From Aphrocallistes beatrix (taxonomy: Eukaryota; Porifera; Hexactinellida; Sceptrulophora; Aphrocallistidae): 64,000 nt of DNA. Position numbers and translations under genes: made by a program. The notes under the pieces were generated by a model that was given only the letters and a program-made list of their open reading frames with translations, had not been told where the DNA came from and did no database searches. Below, one piece after another: positions 35,847 to 47,890 of the stretch (position 1 is its first letter; each line of letters starts with the position of its first letter). Where the stretch lies: positions 2,480,001 through 2,544,000 of the forward strand of contig OY725503.1 of assembly GCA_963281255.1 (NCBI GenBank). Reading direction: 5' to 3'.

Positions 35847-36265
35847 CAAATATATTATCAATGTATAGTATATCGACCCTAACCATTCGTTTAACCAGGT
35901 CAGATCACTACTATCACTTTTCATTTACTCATTATGACGTCATCACACTCAAATCAGAATCGAAATACAGGTAAAACAGTTATTTAAGATTGAGATAGAA
36001 ACATCAAATATATTATCAACGTATAGTATATTGACCCTAACCAATCGTTTAACCAGGTCAGATCACTACTATCACTTTTCATTTACTCATTATGACGTCA
36101 TCACACTCAAATCAGAATACGAAAAAATAGGTAAAAAGGTTTTTTTAAGATTGAGATAGACACATCAAATATATTATCAACGTATAGTATATTGACCCTA
36201 ATCAATCGTTTGACTAGGTCAAATCACTTCTATCACTTTCTATTTATTCATTTATGATGTCATTG
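35847..36265. repeat. Subterminal ~160-bp tandem units in left D TIR
   Basis: Units starting CAAATATATTATCAA begin at 35847, 36005 and 36166 (periods 158 and 161). The first two contain a perfect TGACGTCA and a CAGATCACTACTATCAC block. A fourth decayed unit lies at about 36340-36420. The right TIR has two units (41310-41640). Subterminal direct repeats are common transposase-binding arrays; that role is inferred. Confidence 0.85.
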
Positions 36266-36423
36266 AGTTGATATGCGGTGTTAGTTTATCTACGTCATGT
36301 TTTTGTAGAATAATTATTTTTAGTAAACAAAAACATCTATATATTTATAGTAGTATATCGACCATAAGCAATAATTTAGCCAAGTCAGATCATTCTTCAG
36401 TAATGGTAATTCATAGTCACCAT

Positions 36424-39400
36424 TTAGATTTTTCTGATACTTTTGAGTCGAGACTCGACAATTTCAGATATCAACTTTGTATCAAGGGAACAGATCATAT
36501 ATTTCCGTGCACTTTTCGGTGAAGGTGCTGGAGCTGTGATTTTTCTTAGTATGTCATTTCCAGGGATATAACAACTGTCTTTTTTTGCAGGCCAGAAGAA
36601 ACAATTTTCAGGACTGCCTGGTCCTTTTGGGTGCATAAAACTCATTTTCACGTCCCCCTCTTCTTCACATACCTCTTCAACTAATCCTATATACCAATTG
36701 TAGTCGTATATACATGCAATATAGTCACCTATATGAAGGTAAGAGAGTTCGAGAACTTGGATATTATCTGTTGCCCGATTTAACGTAAAGTCGTATGTTA
36801 TGTTATAATGTTTTTGTTTGCTTATTCGCTTGGCTGCAAGTAAGGTTGAATTTAGTGGGCTAAATTGATGGTAGCTCCGTGTTCTAGGAATAGTCTTGAT
36901 ATTCGTAAATCTAAAACAATATATACACGCATGATAAACGGGTCGGATCACCTTATTACTCTTAATATTTCAGAATTACTTACCTTGAATCAAACGATCT
37001 CCGTAATTGGGTTACCTCACTTTTATCAATGAAGAAAAATTTAATTGTAGAGAGACTAGGTGTTGTTGAGCAAAATTCAAACATCTGAAGAGGTGTTAAA
37101 ATATGAGATTCTTTCGGCCTCTGCAAACTTGCTCTGGCAGTAACTCTCTTTATCGTTCCTCCAATACCATCGCATGGTGATTTTCCGTGGGAAGTAGCGA
37201 AGAAATTCCAGATAGCATCAAGGCCAAAATCTTTTTTATGCAAACATAGATTATACATGTTCTTCTTATTTTTATATTGACCGGCACATCCATCACTAAA
37301 ATATTCGATTCTTTGAATTTGTGGTAGTATAATCTTTAGATATTCAGTAAATCTTTGTTGAATTAGATACACCATTGCAACATCGTGCTCTGTGTCATCG
37401 GAAATGAAACAAAAAGATTTAATGCAAAGATTACCTAAAAGTAAAAACTCAATAGGTACTGCATTCATTTAAATACTTATTTTGTTTAATTCCCGGCTTA
37501 CCATCTTTCTGATAATAGATTACAATGGGATGCAGAGTCGCCTGTAACTTATTCCAATGAAACCCTTGGATTTCATCTTGGACAACAAATGAATAGTTCT
37601 CAGCGAAATCCAGAAGGACAATACCTGACTGATCATTCAGACTATTTTTTTCTTTTTTGTAATGCGCAGTTTGAGCCCTGGAAATGAATGAATGTGAAGT
37701 CAGTTGGCTGATTGCATCTATTAAAATTTCATTGTAACTGTTTGAGTGTTGTTGTATATGTCTCTAACCTTGATTTGTCTGTACTTTCCCAACGAAGATA
37801 TTCAATTTTGTCCTATTAGGAATTAGGTAATACATTTAATTTTATTAAACATTCTAAGTGCTAAATCGCTATCACTCCACAATATTACATTTACCAACAC
37901 TTAAATGTGTACCTGTTCATCTCTTACACCAATGAGTGTCTTGAGATAGTTGCGAAGATTTTCGATTCCAGGACACTTTTCACATCGATGAATCATACAA
38001 TCAGCACTTACAGAAGAACAGACCAACTTTAACATTAGATCCTTGTAGGTATCCGTGATATCTAGGGCATCAACGAGGAGGATTGCATTCTGATGGATTG
38101 AGCATACACAAACAGAATGAGTGCCGTGTGAATCCGCAAGTATACACCACTTTGGGCGTAATTCGCAAAACTTCGAGAACGAAATCTACAGGCATTTTTA
38201 TTATATTAGGTATTTATTGATATGCATTTTATTATGTATAATACTTGTATAAAATTCGAACCTTTGGTTCTGGATACTTGATTTTAAATTCTGCAAACAG
38301 TTCTTTTAAATTTGTAAGGACTAATCTTTTTTGAATATGAATATTTCGTGCAATACTAACATAATCTCTCTGTCCTGGCATCTGACGTGAATACTCATCA
38401 TCCTGATAAAACGATTCTACAATTCTCACAGTCTCATCAGCTAATCTTTTCCCTATTACAGGTAGAATTTATCGATATATATCTTTGTTCCTCATTACAA
38501 AAATATAATTTTGAATACAATTAACCATAATCTTACCTCTTTTAGGTTCAACATCTCCAAGAATGCCTGATTTCTTAAATAAAACGCGTGACTCATGTAC
38601 TAAATAGTCAGAAACTCCGAAAAAATCTGTTAAGGATTCACGAGAGCAGGTTTGAGGGGATAATGTAAGTAACTTCAATTGCTCTTTAGGTTTGGAAAGT
38701 GATATCTTCTGCCTAATTAAATCCATCAGTTTATCAAATTGTTCAGCTTTTTATTCTACTGTTAAGCCCCCAATTCGTGAAGGATTCAGTGAAGGTTCAC
38801 AAATATTTTCATCACATTCTACTATTCTAGGTATCTATACAAAGGAATAATTCTAATTAAATTTATAACATTTTGGATAGTATATAATATCGAGTGAACT
38901 GCACCTCTATTCTCTCTCTTAATTTTGCTAATTTGTCTTTGATCTGCATTTGTCTAGATTGCAAGTTAGTTCCATGAGTTTTGATCGGCGAAATTTCGAG
39001 AGCTTTTGGGAGCCCATCAATGACATCCTCTAACATTTCCTAGATTGTTTCTGTAAGTATATTGGATAATAACACAAAAATCATGCCAAATTTACATGCA
39101 CTTACTTGAGTTAAAGCTAAGTCTAAACTTTTGATATTGGTGCTTAAGCTTGATAAGTCTATGATTTTTGAAGCTAAAGTAATTGGCTTTGAAGTTGGAG
39201 GAGAAATTGTGCCTTTGTATTCTTTATCTCCACTAAGTATCTCAGAGAACTCAGAATAACATCGTGTGCATACCTTGCGCCCAGGCACAACAGCAATATC
39301 CAAAGTATATAATTCTGTAGCTTTAGAATAATTTAGGCAAATAAAGGTAGTAAACTGTTGAATTGTGGACTTATTCATTTCCTTACCTTTGCAATTTTTC

Positions 39401-39666
39401 TTTCCAAAATGATGTCCAAATGGATCACAACAAAATGGATTCAAATAAGAGAATTTATCAATATATAGTTTTAGATGATGGAAGCAAATAGTTTTCAACA
39501 TTTTCTTACAAATTCCTGTTCTCCATATCACCAATTCCAAATCTTCCTTTGAGAGCTCAATAACGTGCAGTATTCCAATCTCCCCATGGGTGTGTACTAT
39601 ATTATGACACTCTGATCCTTCAATCTCCCCAATCGAACAAGACTCAGATACCATTATATCAACCAA
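36424..39666 (-). CDS. Nine-exon putative transposase of element D
   Basis: Exons on the minus strand: 39666-39106, 39039-38905, 38834-38537, 38452-38262, 38185-37913, 37812-37769, 37677-37502, 37434-36984, 36910-36424. All introns are GT-AG and every phase agrees, giving 872 codons. One in-frame TAA interrupts exon 3 (38753-38751, codon 260). Exon 1 has a Cys/His-rich region (CCDPFGHHF, KVCTRC). Exon 5 has GTHSVCVCSIHQN. A possible RNase-H-like core has Asp in VLLDFAENYSF (~525) and YFSDGCAGQYKN (~607), followed by HGKSPCDGIGGTIKR. The C-terminus (GDYIACIYDYNWYIGLVEEV) looks like a Tudor/SH3 barrel. I know these motifs from uncharacterised invertebrate proteins. The transposase role is inferred from its place within perfect TIRs. 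Confidence 0.8.
38751..38753 (-). other. In-frame TAA in exon 3 of the element D gene
   Basis: The sequence reads GTA GAA TAA AAA GCT GAA. A CAA codon would restore a Gln-rich continuation (VEQKAEQFDKL), so a single C-to-T change is the simplest cause. The rest of the gene is open. Confidence 0.8.
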
Positions 39667-39813
39667 TTTGAGATGTAATACAGTATATTTGTATTCAATT
39701 GCAAATGATTTTCAAAACCAAAAAAATACGTATTATATATTTATCAGTTACTAGCTACATACCATAATATCAATTTAAATGCTACTTAAAAGATGTGGTG
39801 TATTTGAAGTTAA

Positions 39814-41032
39814 GGTTGGTGTTTCCCATGCGAAACTTGTTTTTTATTAAAAATGTGCCCAAATTGCTGTTTTATCATTTTTAGATCCTTATAGGGGTTC
39901 TAAACAATAATCCCGATTTTTATAACTCCAGCCCCAATATTTCGCCACTTTGAGCCACTTGTATCACCTGGTGTCGCTCTAAAAACGACACATTTTAAAT
40001 GCGAAATGTCCCACACCTATAACTTCTTTTAACAGTGCCAGATCATCTTTTTAATGCTGAATTCATTCTCAGCACTAGATTTCCAGCAATTTGATATATA
40101 TATTGACCATATTTGGAAACATTTTTGTTTGACCGTGCCTAGCAACGGCCAGGAATTTTTTAACATTCCTGACCGTTGCTAGGAAAAGGCAGCCAAAAAT
40201 ATTTCCAAATATGGTCAATATATATATCAAATTGCTGGAAATTTAATGTTGAGTACGAATTCAGTATTAAAATAACGACCTGGCATAGTCGAATAAAGGT
40301 ATTGGTATGGGTTTTCGGCGGAAACCATCGGACATGGTCATTTTTGAGCCCCCAGTGATAACTGTCAACTTTTTCACACTTTTGAAGGTGTCATGATTTG
40401 AAAAAATTTGATATGTTATATTTTGAAGTTAAGTACTACTATAAGTTGTTGATTTAGGATGTTTTGATGTTATTTATTATCAGAATACAGTAAAAACTAA
40501 TGGAAATCAAGCCTTTCCGAAGAAAATTGCTTTGTAGCCTGTTTTTAGCACTCAAAAAAATCAATTTTACAAAGGAGGAATCTCTAGTTACAAAGGTCGT
40601 AGAGTTAAAAACTCGACGGTTTTAGAAAGATCTCGTCACGTAAAACAAAATGATAGAGACAGATTTTTGATATTCTACATTTGAAAAAAGTTAAAATATT
40701 TTTCCTTACGAAAATCTGCCTCTAAATTTTGTATAAACGAAATTTGAAAGAAAAAGTTATTTTGGTTAAAATTGAAAATTCTATTCCTATTATTTTCTTG
40801 ATTCGACCATTTTGTGCAAGAATAATTGAGTAAAAGAGGCATAAGGCATTGAAGTTTCCTTGAATGTCCTCTATAAATTAGGTCATTTGGGAAAAAAATA
40901 ATTTTTCTCTTACTTCTTGTGCTCCCGAAAAGTGTAATTTTGCAGTTAACTCATCGAGAATAGTTTCCACAAAAAAATTCAGGAGAGAATAATGAAAACT
41001 TTTAAAGTTAGTTCTGGAAGGAAACACCAACC
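39814..41032. mobile_element. Family C foldback element, copy C2, complete
   Basis: GGTTGGTGTTTCC at the left and its mirror at the right lie between TTAA (39810-39813) and TTAA (41033-41036). The centre near 40155 is a strong hairpin (CGGCCAGGAAT with its mirror) inside ~130-bp imperfect inverted arms. It has no transposase. It sits upstream of the D gene start, between it and the right TIR. Confidence 0.85.
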
Positions 41033-42204
41033 TTAAAGAACAGATGAAACCCTAATAATTATAAACAATATTTAGTTATCCCTGATAAATACCATGGAAA
41101 CTAAACTATCACCAAGTAATATTGAACAAGATTCAATTTTATTTACGTCTATTTTCTATGGTTTTATTTGATATTCATAAAACGATTTCAAAATGATGAT
41201 GTCTGAATGAATGAATGAATGAAAAACCATAAAAGCGATCAAGTCAAATGATTGCGTTGAAGTCAGTATACAACAGGATATATATATATATACAAAATAT
41301 AAGATAATACATTTGATGTGTCTATCTCAATCTTAAAAAAACCTTTTTACCTATTTTTTCGTATTCTGATTTGAGTGTGATGACGTCATAATGAGTAAAT
41401 GAAAAGTGATAGTAGTGATCTGACCTGGTTAAACGATTGGTTAGGGTCAATATACTATACGTTGATAATATATTTGATGTTTCTATCTCAATCTTAAATA
41501 ACTGTTTTACCTGTATTTCGATTCTGATTTGAGTGTGATGACGTCATAATGAGTAAATGAAAAGTGATAGTAGTGATCTGACCTGGTTAAACGAATGGTT
41601 AGGGTCGATATACTATACATTGATAATATATTTGCTACCTATATATCGATTATAAATATAAATATTTATTGATTTTAAATTTAGGCCCCTCTCTGTTGTC
41701 GTAGGGTATGTAATGAATTTTTATATAACTCATGGGGAACTTATGGGGAGTCCCTGGAATTTTCAATATAGTGAAATATACTTCAAAACAATATATTTAA
41801 TCACTAAAATTTAGGTTCCTAAAATATCCCCGAATGCTATCTCATAGTTCCGGTTTGACTTCAGGTGTTAGTTTCAGTTCCATTTTTGAGACCGAAAATG
41901 CATTCAAATCAAATTGGGATCGCATTTTTTTAACTCTGCACATTTTAAACTACCGATATGATTAATTTCACCCCAATCGGGCATAAAATGACAAATCTAT
42001 ACAGGTTGGAAGTATTTTGGTGAGTTTCGAATTTCACAGAAACACTAAGTGAGAGTCCAAAATTTCAAAATGGCTCGGTCAAACGATTTGAAACTCGCAC
42101 ATATTCAATGACTAGTTAGGAGCATGCGTTTGACCAACTTTCAGGCAAATCGGTTGATGTTGGTGAAATGACTGGATGAATCGACCTGGAATTCCCCTTA
42201 GGTA

Positions 42205-43190
42205 AGTTTTCAAGGAAATGCAAAATTGTCTACTAAAAGGTTTACCCGATCTCCAAATTTGCTCCCGGATAGGTAATCCATTAGTTTTCTAAAGAGCCAG
42301 AAGTCGCATGGAGCAATGTGTGGTGAGTAAGGTGGTATGGCTCCTTCCATGCTCATATCTTTAACTTTTAACTTTTTACCTTACAGCCAAGGTTTTATGC
42401 AGTTTGGAATTATCGTGCAAAATTTAGTACCAGTCTTTGGACGAGGCTTAAGATAAGATTTTCAACTTCAGGCAACATCACATCAGCATAAAAATGTTCA
42501 GTAAGTGTCTGGCCTTTGGGAAGGGGGATCTGGGCTACTGGCAAAAATAGTAAAATAAAATATGAGCTACTGCGAAAAGTATGTAGTATAACACCTTCGG
42601 AGCACGAAAGTCGGACACACAACAGCAAGAGGTACTTCTTCTTTCTTCAGCCATACCCTGCCATCCTGCCTTCTAATTGGTGGTTTACGCTGTAGCTGTT
42701 TCGTCCCCTGCTACAATATCTAATGAATATCTTGTTGGGGCGCTTGTTCATAAATTGCAAGGTTTTCTTAGGCAATTTGGAGCTAGCGTGGAAAAGTTAT
42801 ACAGTGTGGCACCCATTGTACTTGGACCTTCCTCAGGTCCAATTCCGTGTCAGAATCGTGTCTGCACTTCCCGTTGAAATATTGAACTGGTTGGTTACGT
42901 TTTCAATAGAAGAATGGGAGAAAGATTCTATGAATATCTTTACCTCAGCCAATTTATCCGGGTTTGTCGCGCCAGGACGGGCATCTTCGACAGAGGCTCT
43001 AACTTTCCTAAATAGATTAGCCCACTTTCTGACCGTTGAATCTGATAATAGCGCGCCATCTCCACATATCGGTACCAAATCTTGGTCAATAGACTTTGGA
43101 GGAATTTGAGTATTGTGCTAAATTTGATATACGTCTGTTGTTCCGATTCTAGAAAATTTGGATGAGAAGCCATGAAAAATATTAATGCCA
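42205..43190 (-). pseudogene. Mariner-family transposase, decayed
   Basis: Pieces in order on the minus strand: SEQQTYIKFSTILKFL (N-terminal HTH start), CGDGALLSDSTVRKWANLFR and ASVEDARPGATN (the mariner linker pattern), then VAGDET (first Asp region) and LPKGQTLTEHFYADV. A shifted KLHKTLAVR and PPYSPHIAPCDFWLF (third-acid region, DF) follow. Many frameshifts. The second catalytic Asp motif is not clean. The end continues beyond element D at 35262. Confidence 0.8.
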
Positions 43191-43278
43191 AAAAGTAGGT
43201 TTCGAAAAATCGATATAACTTGAGAAATAATTAATCAACTCAGTCTAAGGTCGTAGGAAAGTAGAATTATGGATCTAT

Positions 43279-43476
43279 CATACTTGCCAACTGTCCCGCT
43301 TTTATCACTCTTCTATTGAGCTAATTTTTACGAGTGTCCCGCTTTTACATGAAATTCCCCCATTATGTCCCGCTTTTTTAAATTCTATGTGTAGTACATT
43401 TCTATTGCGTCCCGCCATGTCCCGCCAAATTCAACGCTGTGTCCCGCTTTTATCATGGCTCAGGTTGGCATGTATA
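43279..43476. mobile_element. MITE with TGTCCCGC repeats
   Basis: CATACTTGCCAACTGTCCCG at the left and the inverted GGTTGGCATGTATA at the right; ATCTAT on both sides. Six TGTCCCGC-type words lie inside. It is a nonautonomous element in the 5' part of the mariner. Confidence 0.65.
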
Positions 43477-44053
43477 ATCTATATAATTGCACTGGTACTT
43501 TTAGGTCATATATAATTGCACTGGGAATCATTTTAGCACATTAATTGAAATATATATAGTGATTAGTATTTATTGAATGTCCCTATATCAAACTCTAAGT
43601 AAAGCTAATTAGGTACTACCATAGCATTCTATACACTAAGGCAAAGGTGCGGTTCAAAAAACGTGGACTATGGACTAACTAGTATAGTTATAATTGCTCA
43701 ATTTTGATTGGCTGAATTTTAGGCGCCAAAAATTGTACTGAATATTACACACTATATAAGCATGCCTACTATTAAGTTGTTATTTCAAACTTCTACTATC
43801 TCTACTTATACATTCATTACTATAATCACACGAATTTCTTCGCTCTAACATGGCCTGCATTGTGCCTGGTTGTAAATCCAACTATAAAAGTCAAGCTGGA
43901 TTCACCACCTCATTCAACTTCCCGAAAGATCAAGAATTGCGTGAAAAATGGTTCAGAGCAATCCCAAGACCCAAAGCTGACTACCAGAATAACAAGCAAT
44001 TGAAGGTTAGTAATAGTTTGTTATTGTCTTATTCAAATCTTCCCTCAGTGCAG

Positions 44054-44590
44054 GGCAGTGCAGGGCCGTAGACAACTTTTGGAAAGTGGAGGGGCTTTAA
44101 AAATCGATGTGGAAGTTATATTTATATTTGCCATTTTATTTATTGAATATTTTAATTGTCGATTTTTTAGACTATCCTGGACATTAACCATTTTAAAATT
44201 ACTACATTTTAATTATTCAATTGTGTTTGTTTTTATATCTAAATCGAATACATATATACATACTTCTAAGTTTTTGGTTTTGACACAAGCTCTATAATTC
44301 GTGCACAATGTCAATACTCACCTGGCTTAAGAAATCTCAACTTCCGGATGTTTCTATTATGGAGGACGAGAAAACTTCCTGTATAGAATTAAATCAAGAG
44401 ATTGGTTATCCAATTTCTCACCAACATCAGGCTGAGGGATTACAAATGTAATTCAAGCCAGGGGAGAACCTAATTTTTTTTGGGAGGGGATAGCCCCACC
44501 AATGATGGGTTGTCTTGAAGAAACCCTAACTGATGGTAAAAAAACTGGGGGGGCTTAAGCCCCCCAAGCCCCCCCTTGTCTACGGCCCTG
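44054..44590. mobile_element. hAT MITE inside the THAP gene intron
   Basis: CAGGGCCGTAGACAAC near the left is mirrored by TTGTCTACGGCCCTG at 44590. The nearest direct repeat is CAGTGCAG / CAGTGTAG, an 8-bp duplication with one change. The right end is GC-rich with GGGGGGCTTAAGCCCCCC. It leaves both splice sites intact. Confidence 0.75.
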
Positions 44591-45961
44591 CAGTGTAGTA
44601 TTTACCCACCTCTCCTCTTAGGTATGCATCATTCATTTCAAAGAGCATGACATTGATAGTACTTTTGAATATTTTGATGGACAACACACAGTGACAGTTC
44701 TGAAGGACAGAGTGGCTTTGAAGGAAAACGCAGTGCCTTGCATATTCCCCAATTGCCCTCCTTATCTCACTGATCACAATATCAAGACGAAGAGGCTATC
44801 GAAAGAAGACAAAGAGCAGCTGAGGATGGAGGAGGCTTTTTCAAAGAGTTTGGCAGACAACGAAGAAACGGTTGTTAAGTTCCTAGTTACATCATATAAT
44901 GAGCTTATTACTAAATTACATTTGATCGACCTCCGTAATGGTTGGACTCTCTATTTATCCGATAACAATCCATTGGCATTTTATAAAATTATTGTAGTTG
45001 ATTGTGAGCCTACCATTGAAAGATCAGTCGTAATTGATGAGGATTTATTTGTGAAGGCTTTTTATAAACAAAGTTCCCTATCTATTTCAATACTTGCTAT
45101 CAGTGACACTCGTCAAATTGACAATCTTCTTGACGAAGTTGATAGGTATTCACAAGTCAATGAAACTCCCACTCAATATTCTATTAATATCCATATTCAA
45201 AATGCTATCAGGGAGTTGGAAAATGCAATCACACTTACTGAAGGAGATTCATTTGAGCAGCCTGACTTAAATGATCTAAGTAATTGTCATGATACATTAA
45301 GGAGTATACTACTGTTTTTTATTTGCCAACTCAATAATTTAATCGCTTCTAAAAATAATCGAAGGTATAACGTTCTAACACAAGTACTTTCTCTTAAAAT
45401 TCACGGTATATCACCTGCTTGTTACCGTCTTATTCAAACATCAAATTGCTTAATACTACCGCACGAGCGAAATTTGCTTTCTATCAAACATACTCTGGGC
45501 ATAGAGGGTGAATATTTTAAGATCCTTAAGGAAATAACTTCTAATTTTACTGACAGAGATCGTCATGTAATACTGCAAATGGATGAAGTTCATATTCGCA
45601 GTGATTCGTGTTACAAAGGTGGTAGAGTTTTAGGTTCTATTGAAAACCCACGAGACCCTGCAACTACTGTGTTTGCAATGATGATTTCAAGTTTAATGAA
45701 AAAGTTTTCCACAATTGTAAGGCTAATTCCCCTCGGGTCCTCTTCTGCAACGGAGCTTTACCCAATAATTCAAAACACTACTATTGATATCGAAAGCTGT
45801 AATTTATTGGTTGAAGCAATTTGTACTGACAATTATCCCTTGAACGTTAGTTTATTTAAATTATTTTCCCACGACGGCAAAACATTACAGCCAAAAGTTG
45901 AACACCCTTGTAATCCAGCTCGAAATCTTATATTATTTTTTGATATCGTCCATATTATTAA

Positions 45962-47890
45962 GGATACCGCCCTCGAAAAACATCGCCTGACATAAAAAAA
46001 AATGGTGAAATTTTTTATTGTTAATTCCATCGAATTAGTGAGTAGTCTACCATCTAATCGTACTTGTTGGACGGTATTTATTTTGATATTCTAGAAATGA
46101 GCACCTAAAGCTCAGTAGTACTAAAAATCGGATAGTTATTCGTGGTTTTGCAGCGCAATCATCAATTATTTTCCAGCTTATCTGATATTTTTTCAATTAT
46201 ATGAACCTCAAAATGGTTTTGGCCCCTTTAAATATTATAAAACAGATGAATTTAGAAAAAGAGGCACTCAAAATCCAATCAAAAATATCTTTATGAGGGA
46301 CTTCATTTCAAAAATGCTCGGGAAATGGCCGTTGTGATATTAGCTATTGTGTATAGAAAAGAATTCTGAACATTTTAAAAAAAGATTTGTTCAGATCCGA
46401 CCATTAGTTCGTAAGTTATAGTATATTGTATGTAAAGTTCGGACATCAAACCTCTCTATGGCCCCGAAAGTGCTCGATGTCAATGCTTAAAAACTATTGA
46501 TGATATGTAATCTATTATAATCTTAAATGAAAGGATATATATAATAATATATAGGTTCCTCAAACATCTCTTTGTCAAAAAGTAAATATTTCTTGACTTA
46601 TCATCGATTTTATTGTAATACAAATTCTATAGAGAACTTTGAATATATTAGAAAATGGCGAATCTTGTCCTGAAATAAGTTCCCAAAAGTAGCTATTATA
46701 TTCAAAAAACAATGCAATAGTCACTAGCAATGCATACAGAAATTTTGAAGCACTCAACATGATTATTTTTGAAGTTCAAAGCATTTATCTCCAAAATTCG
46801 GTCAAAGCCCCCCATTTATGGTCCAAAAACAGATTCCTCCATATCTCGGGAAATATACACCCAAATTCTTAGCTCTCAATTCCTAATATACTTTTCAAGA
46901 CGGTATATATCTGATTCTTAAATAATAAGTGTACTACATGAAATGGAATGCTAAGTTTTAAATTTTTATCACGTGATGACGTAGCATTTTTCGAAAATCC
47001 TAACTTGAAAACTAAAAGTCGTAGACTCTCGCTCTAACTTCCTAATATACTTTTTAGAAGCTCTTTATTCACTCTAAACCGATGAATTATACTTTGTAGT
47101 GCTAGGAATATGAATTATATTCCCTAATTGGTTCAAAATATTCGGGGTTAGAGGCCTCAAGGTAATTTGTGAATTTTCAGTATAATTTTGCTATTTTCAC
47201 CAAAATCTGTTGGAATACATCTAATTCAATAGTATACATGCGATTAAATGCCCATGGATGCTTTTATTTATCGTTAATAGCTCATTTACCATCGTTCTTA
47301 ACATCAAAACTTCAAATCCCTATATCTCGGGACTTTAAAATTCCAAAATTGACCGTCTTTCAAAAATTTTAACTCAAAATTGCCTTGAGATAGAGGTTTG
47401 AAAATTTCAGGAGTTGTTCCATATCATTAGGCAATGAGCGTAGGACCACTCGATTTTCGATATCTTACAAATTTGTGATTTTATTTCTGATTTCCAAAGA
47501 AAATCGGGCTTTTTTCGCCGTTTTTTGGCCTTTTTATTCGGACACCGATAAAATTTACAATTTTTCTAATTTAAACTTTCTTCTGGTCCTATGAAGTGGC
47601 AAATATGATAGACTATCTATGAATAAATTTTCGAAACATTTGATCCAAACATGTGCTTTAAAAAAATCACAGAGTGGAGGAGGGCTTACCATTAAGATGT
47701 GCTAGGGAAGAACGGAAAAAAACCGACTTTGAGACGCTGTAACTCAAAAACTAGAAATGCGAACCAAAAACTGTTTGGCATGTCTCAATATTTTTTAATT
47801 GCACTACCTGCCCACGCTTAACATCTTATATATCTCTATTCTTGATATATGCTGTAAGCCAAACCTAAGGATTTTTCACGGGCGGTATCC
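45962..47890. mobile_element. Family A element, copy A3, inserted in the P1 coding region
   Basis: TTAA (45958-45961) then GGATACCGCCCTCGAAAAAC at the left; GGCGGTATCC then TTAA (47891-47894) at the right. Deleting the element and one TTAA joins CATATTATTAAATCAATCC, coding HIIKSI, matching HILKSI in the second THAP copy. It is 1,929 bp and has no transposase. Confidence 0.95.

Larger units (their letters stand above)
35267..42197. mobile_element. Element D: 6.93-kb DNA transposon with ~0.9-kb inverted ends
   Basis: The left TIR (35267 to about 36177) and right TIR (about 41312 to 42197) are near-identical inverted repeats; one 14-16-bp deletion distinguishes them. The ends are GGGGAATTCCAGGTC. 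TTAG (or TTA) flanks both sides, and removing the element plus one copy restores mariner coding sequence. It contains the nine-exon gene at 36424-39666 and a C foldback at 39814-41032. Superfamily is not assigned. F elements at 24191 and 57348 share the terminal ~60 bp and are probably nonautonomous relatives. Confidence 0.9.
35117..43584 (-). mobile_element. Mariner element split by element D
   Basis: GGGACATTCAATAAATACTA at 35119 is mirrored at about 43560-43583 (TAGTATTTATTGAATGTCCC). These ends bracket mariner coding remains at 42205-43190 and the protein C-terminus at about 35150-35262, separated by the 6.9-kb D insertion. A small MITE (43279-43476) lies in the 5' part. Mariner uses TA targets, but the exact TA pair is not clear here. 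Confidence 0.75.
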
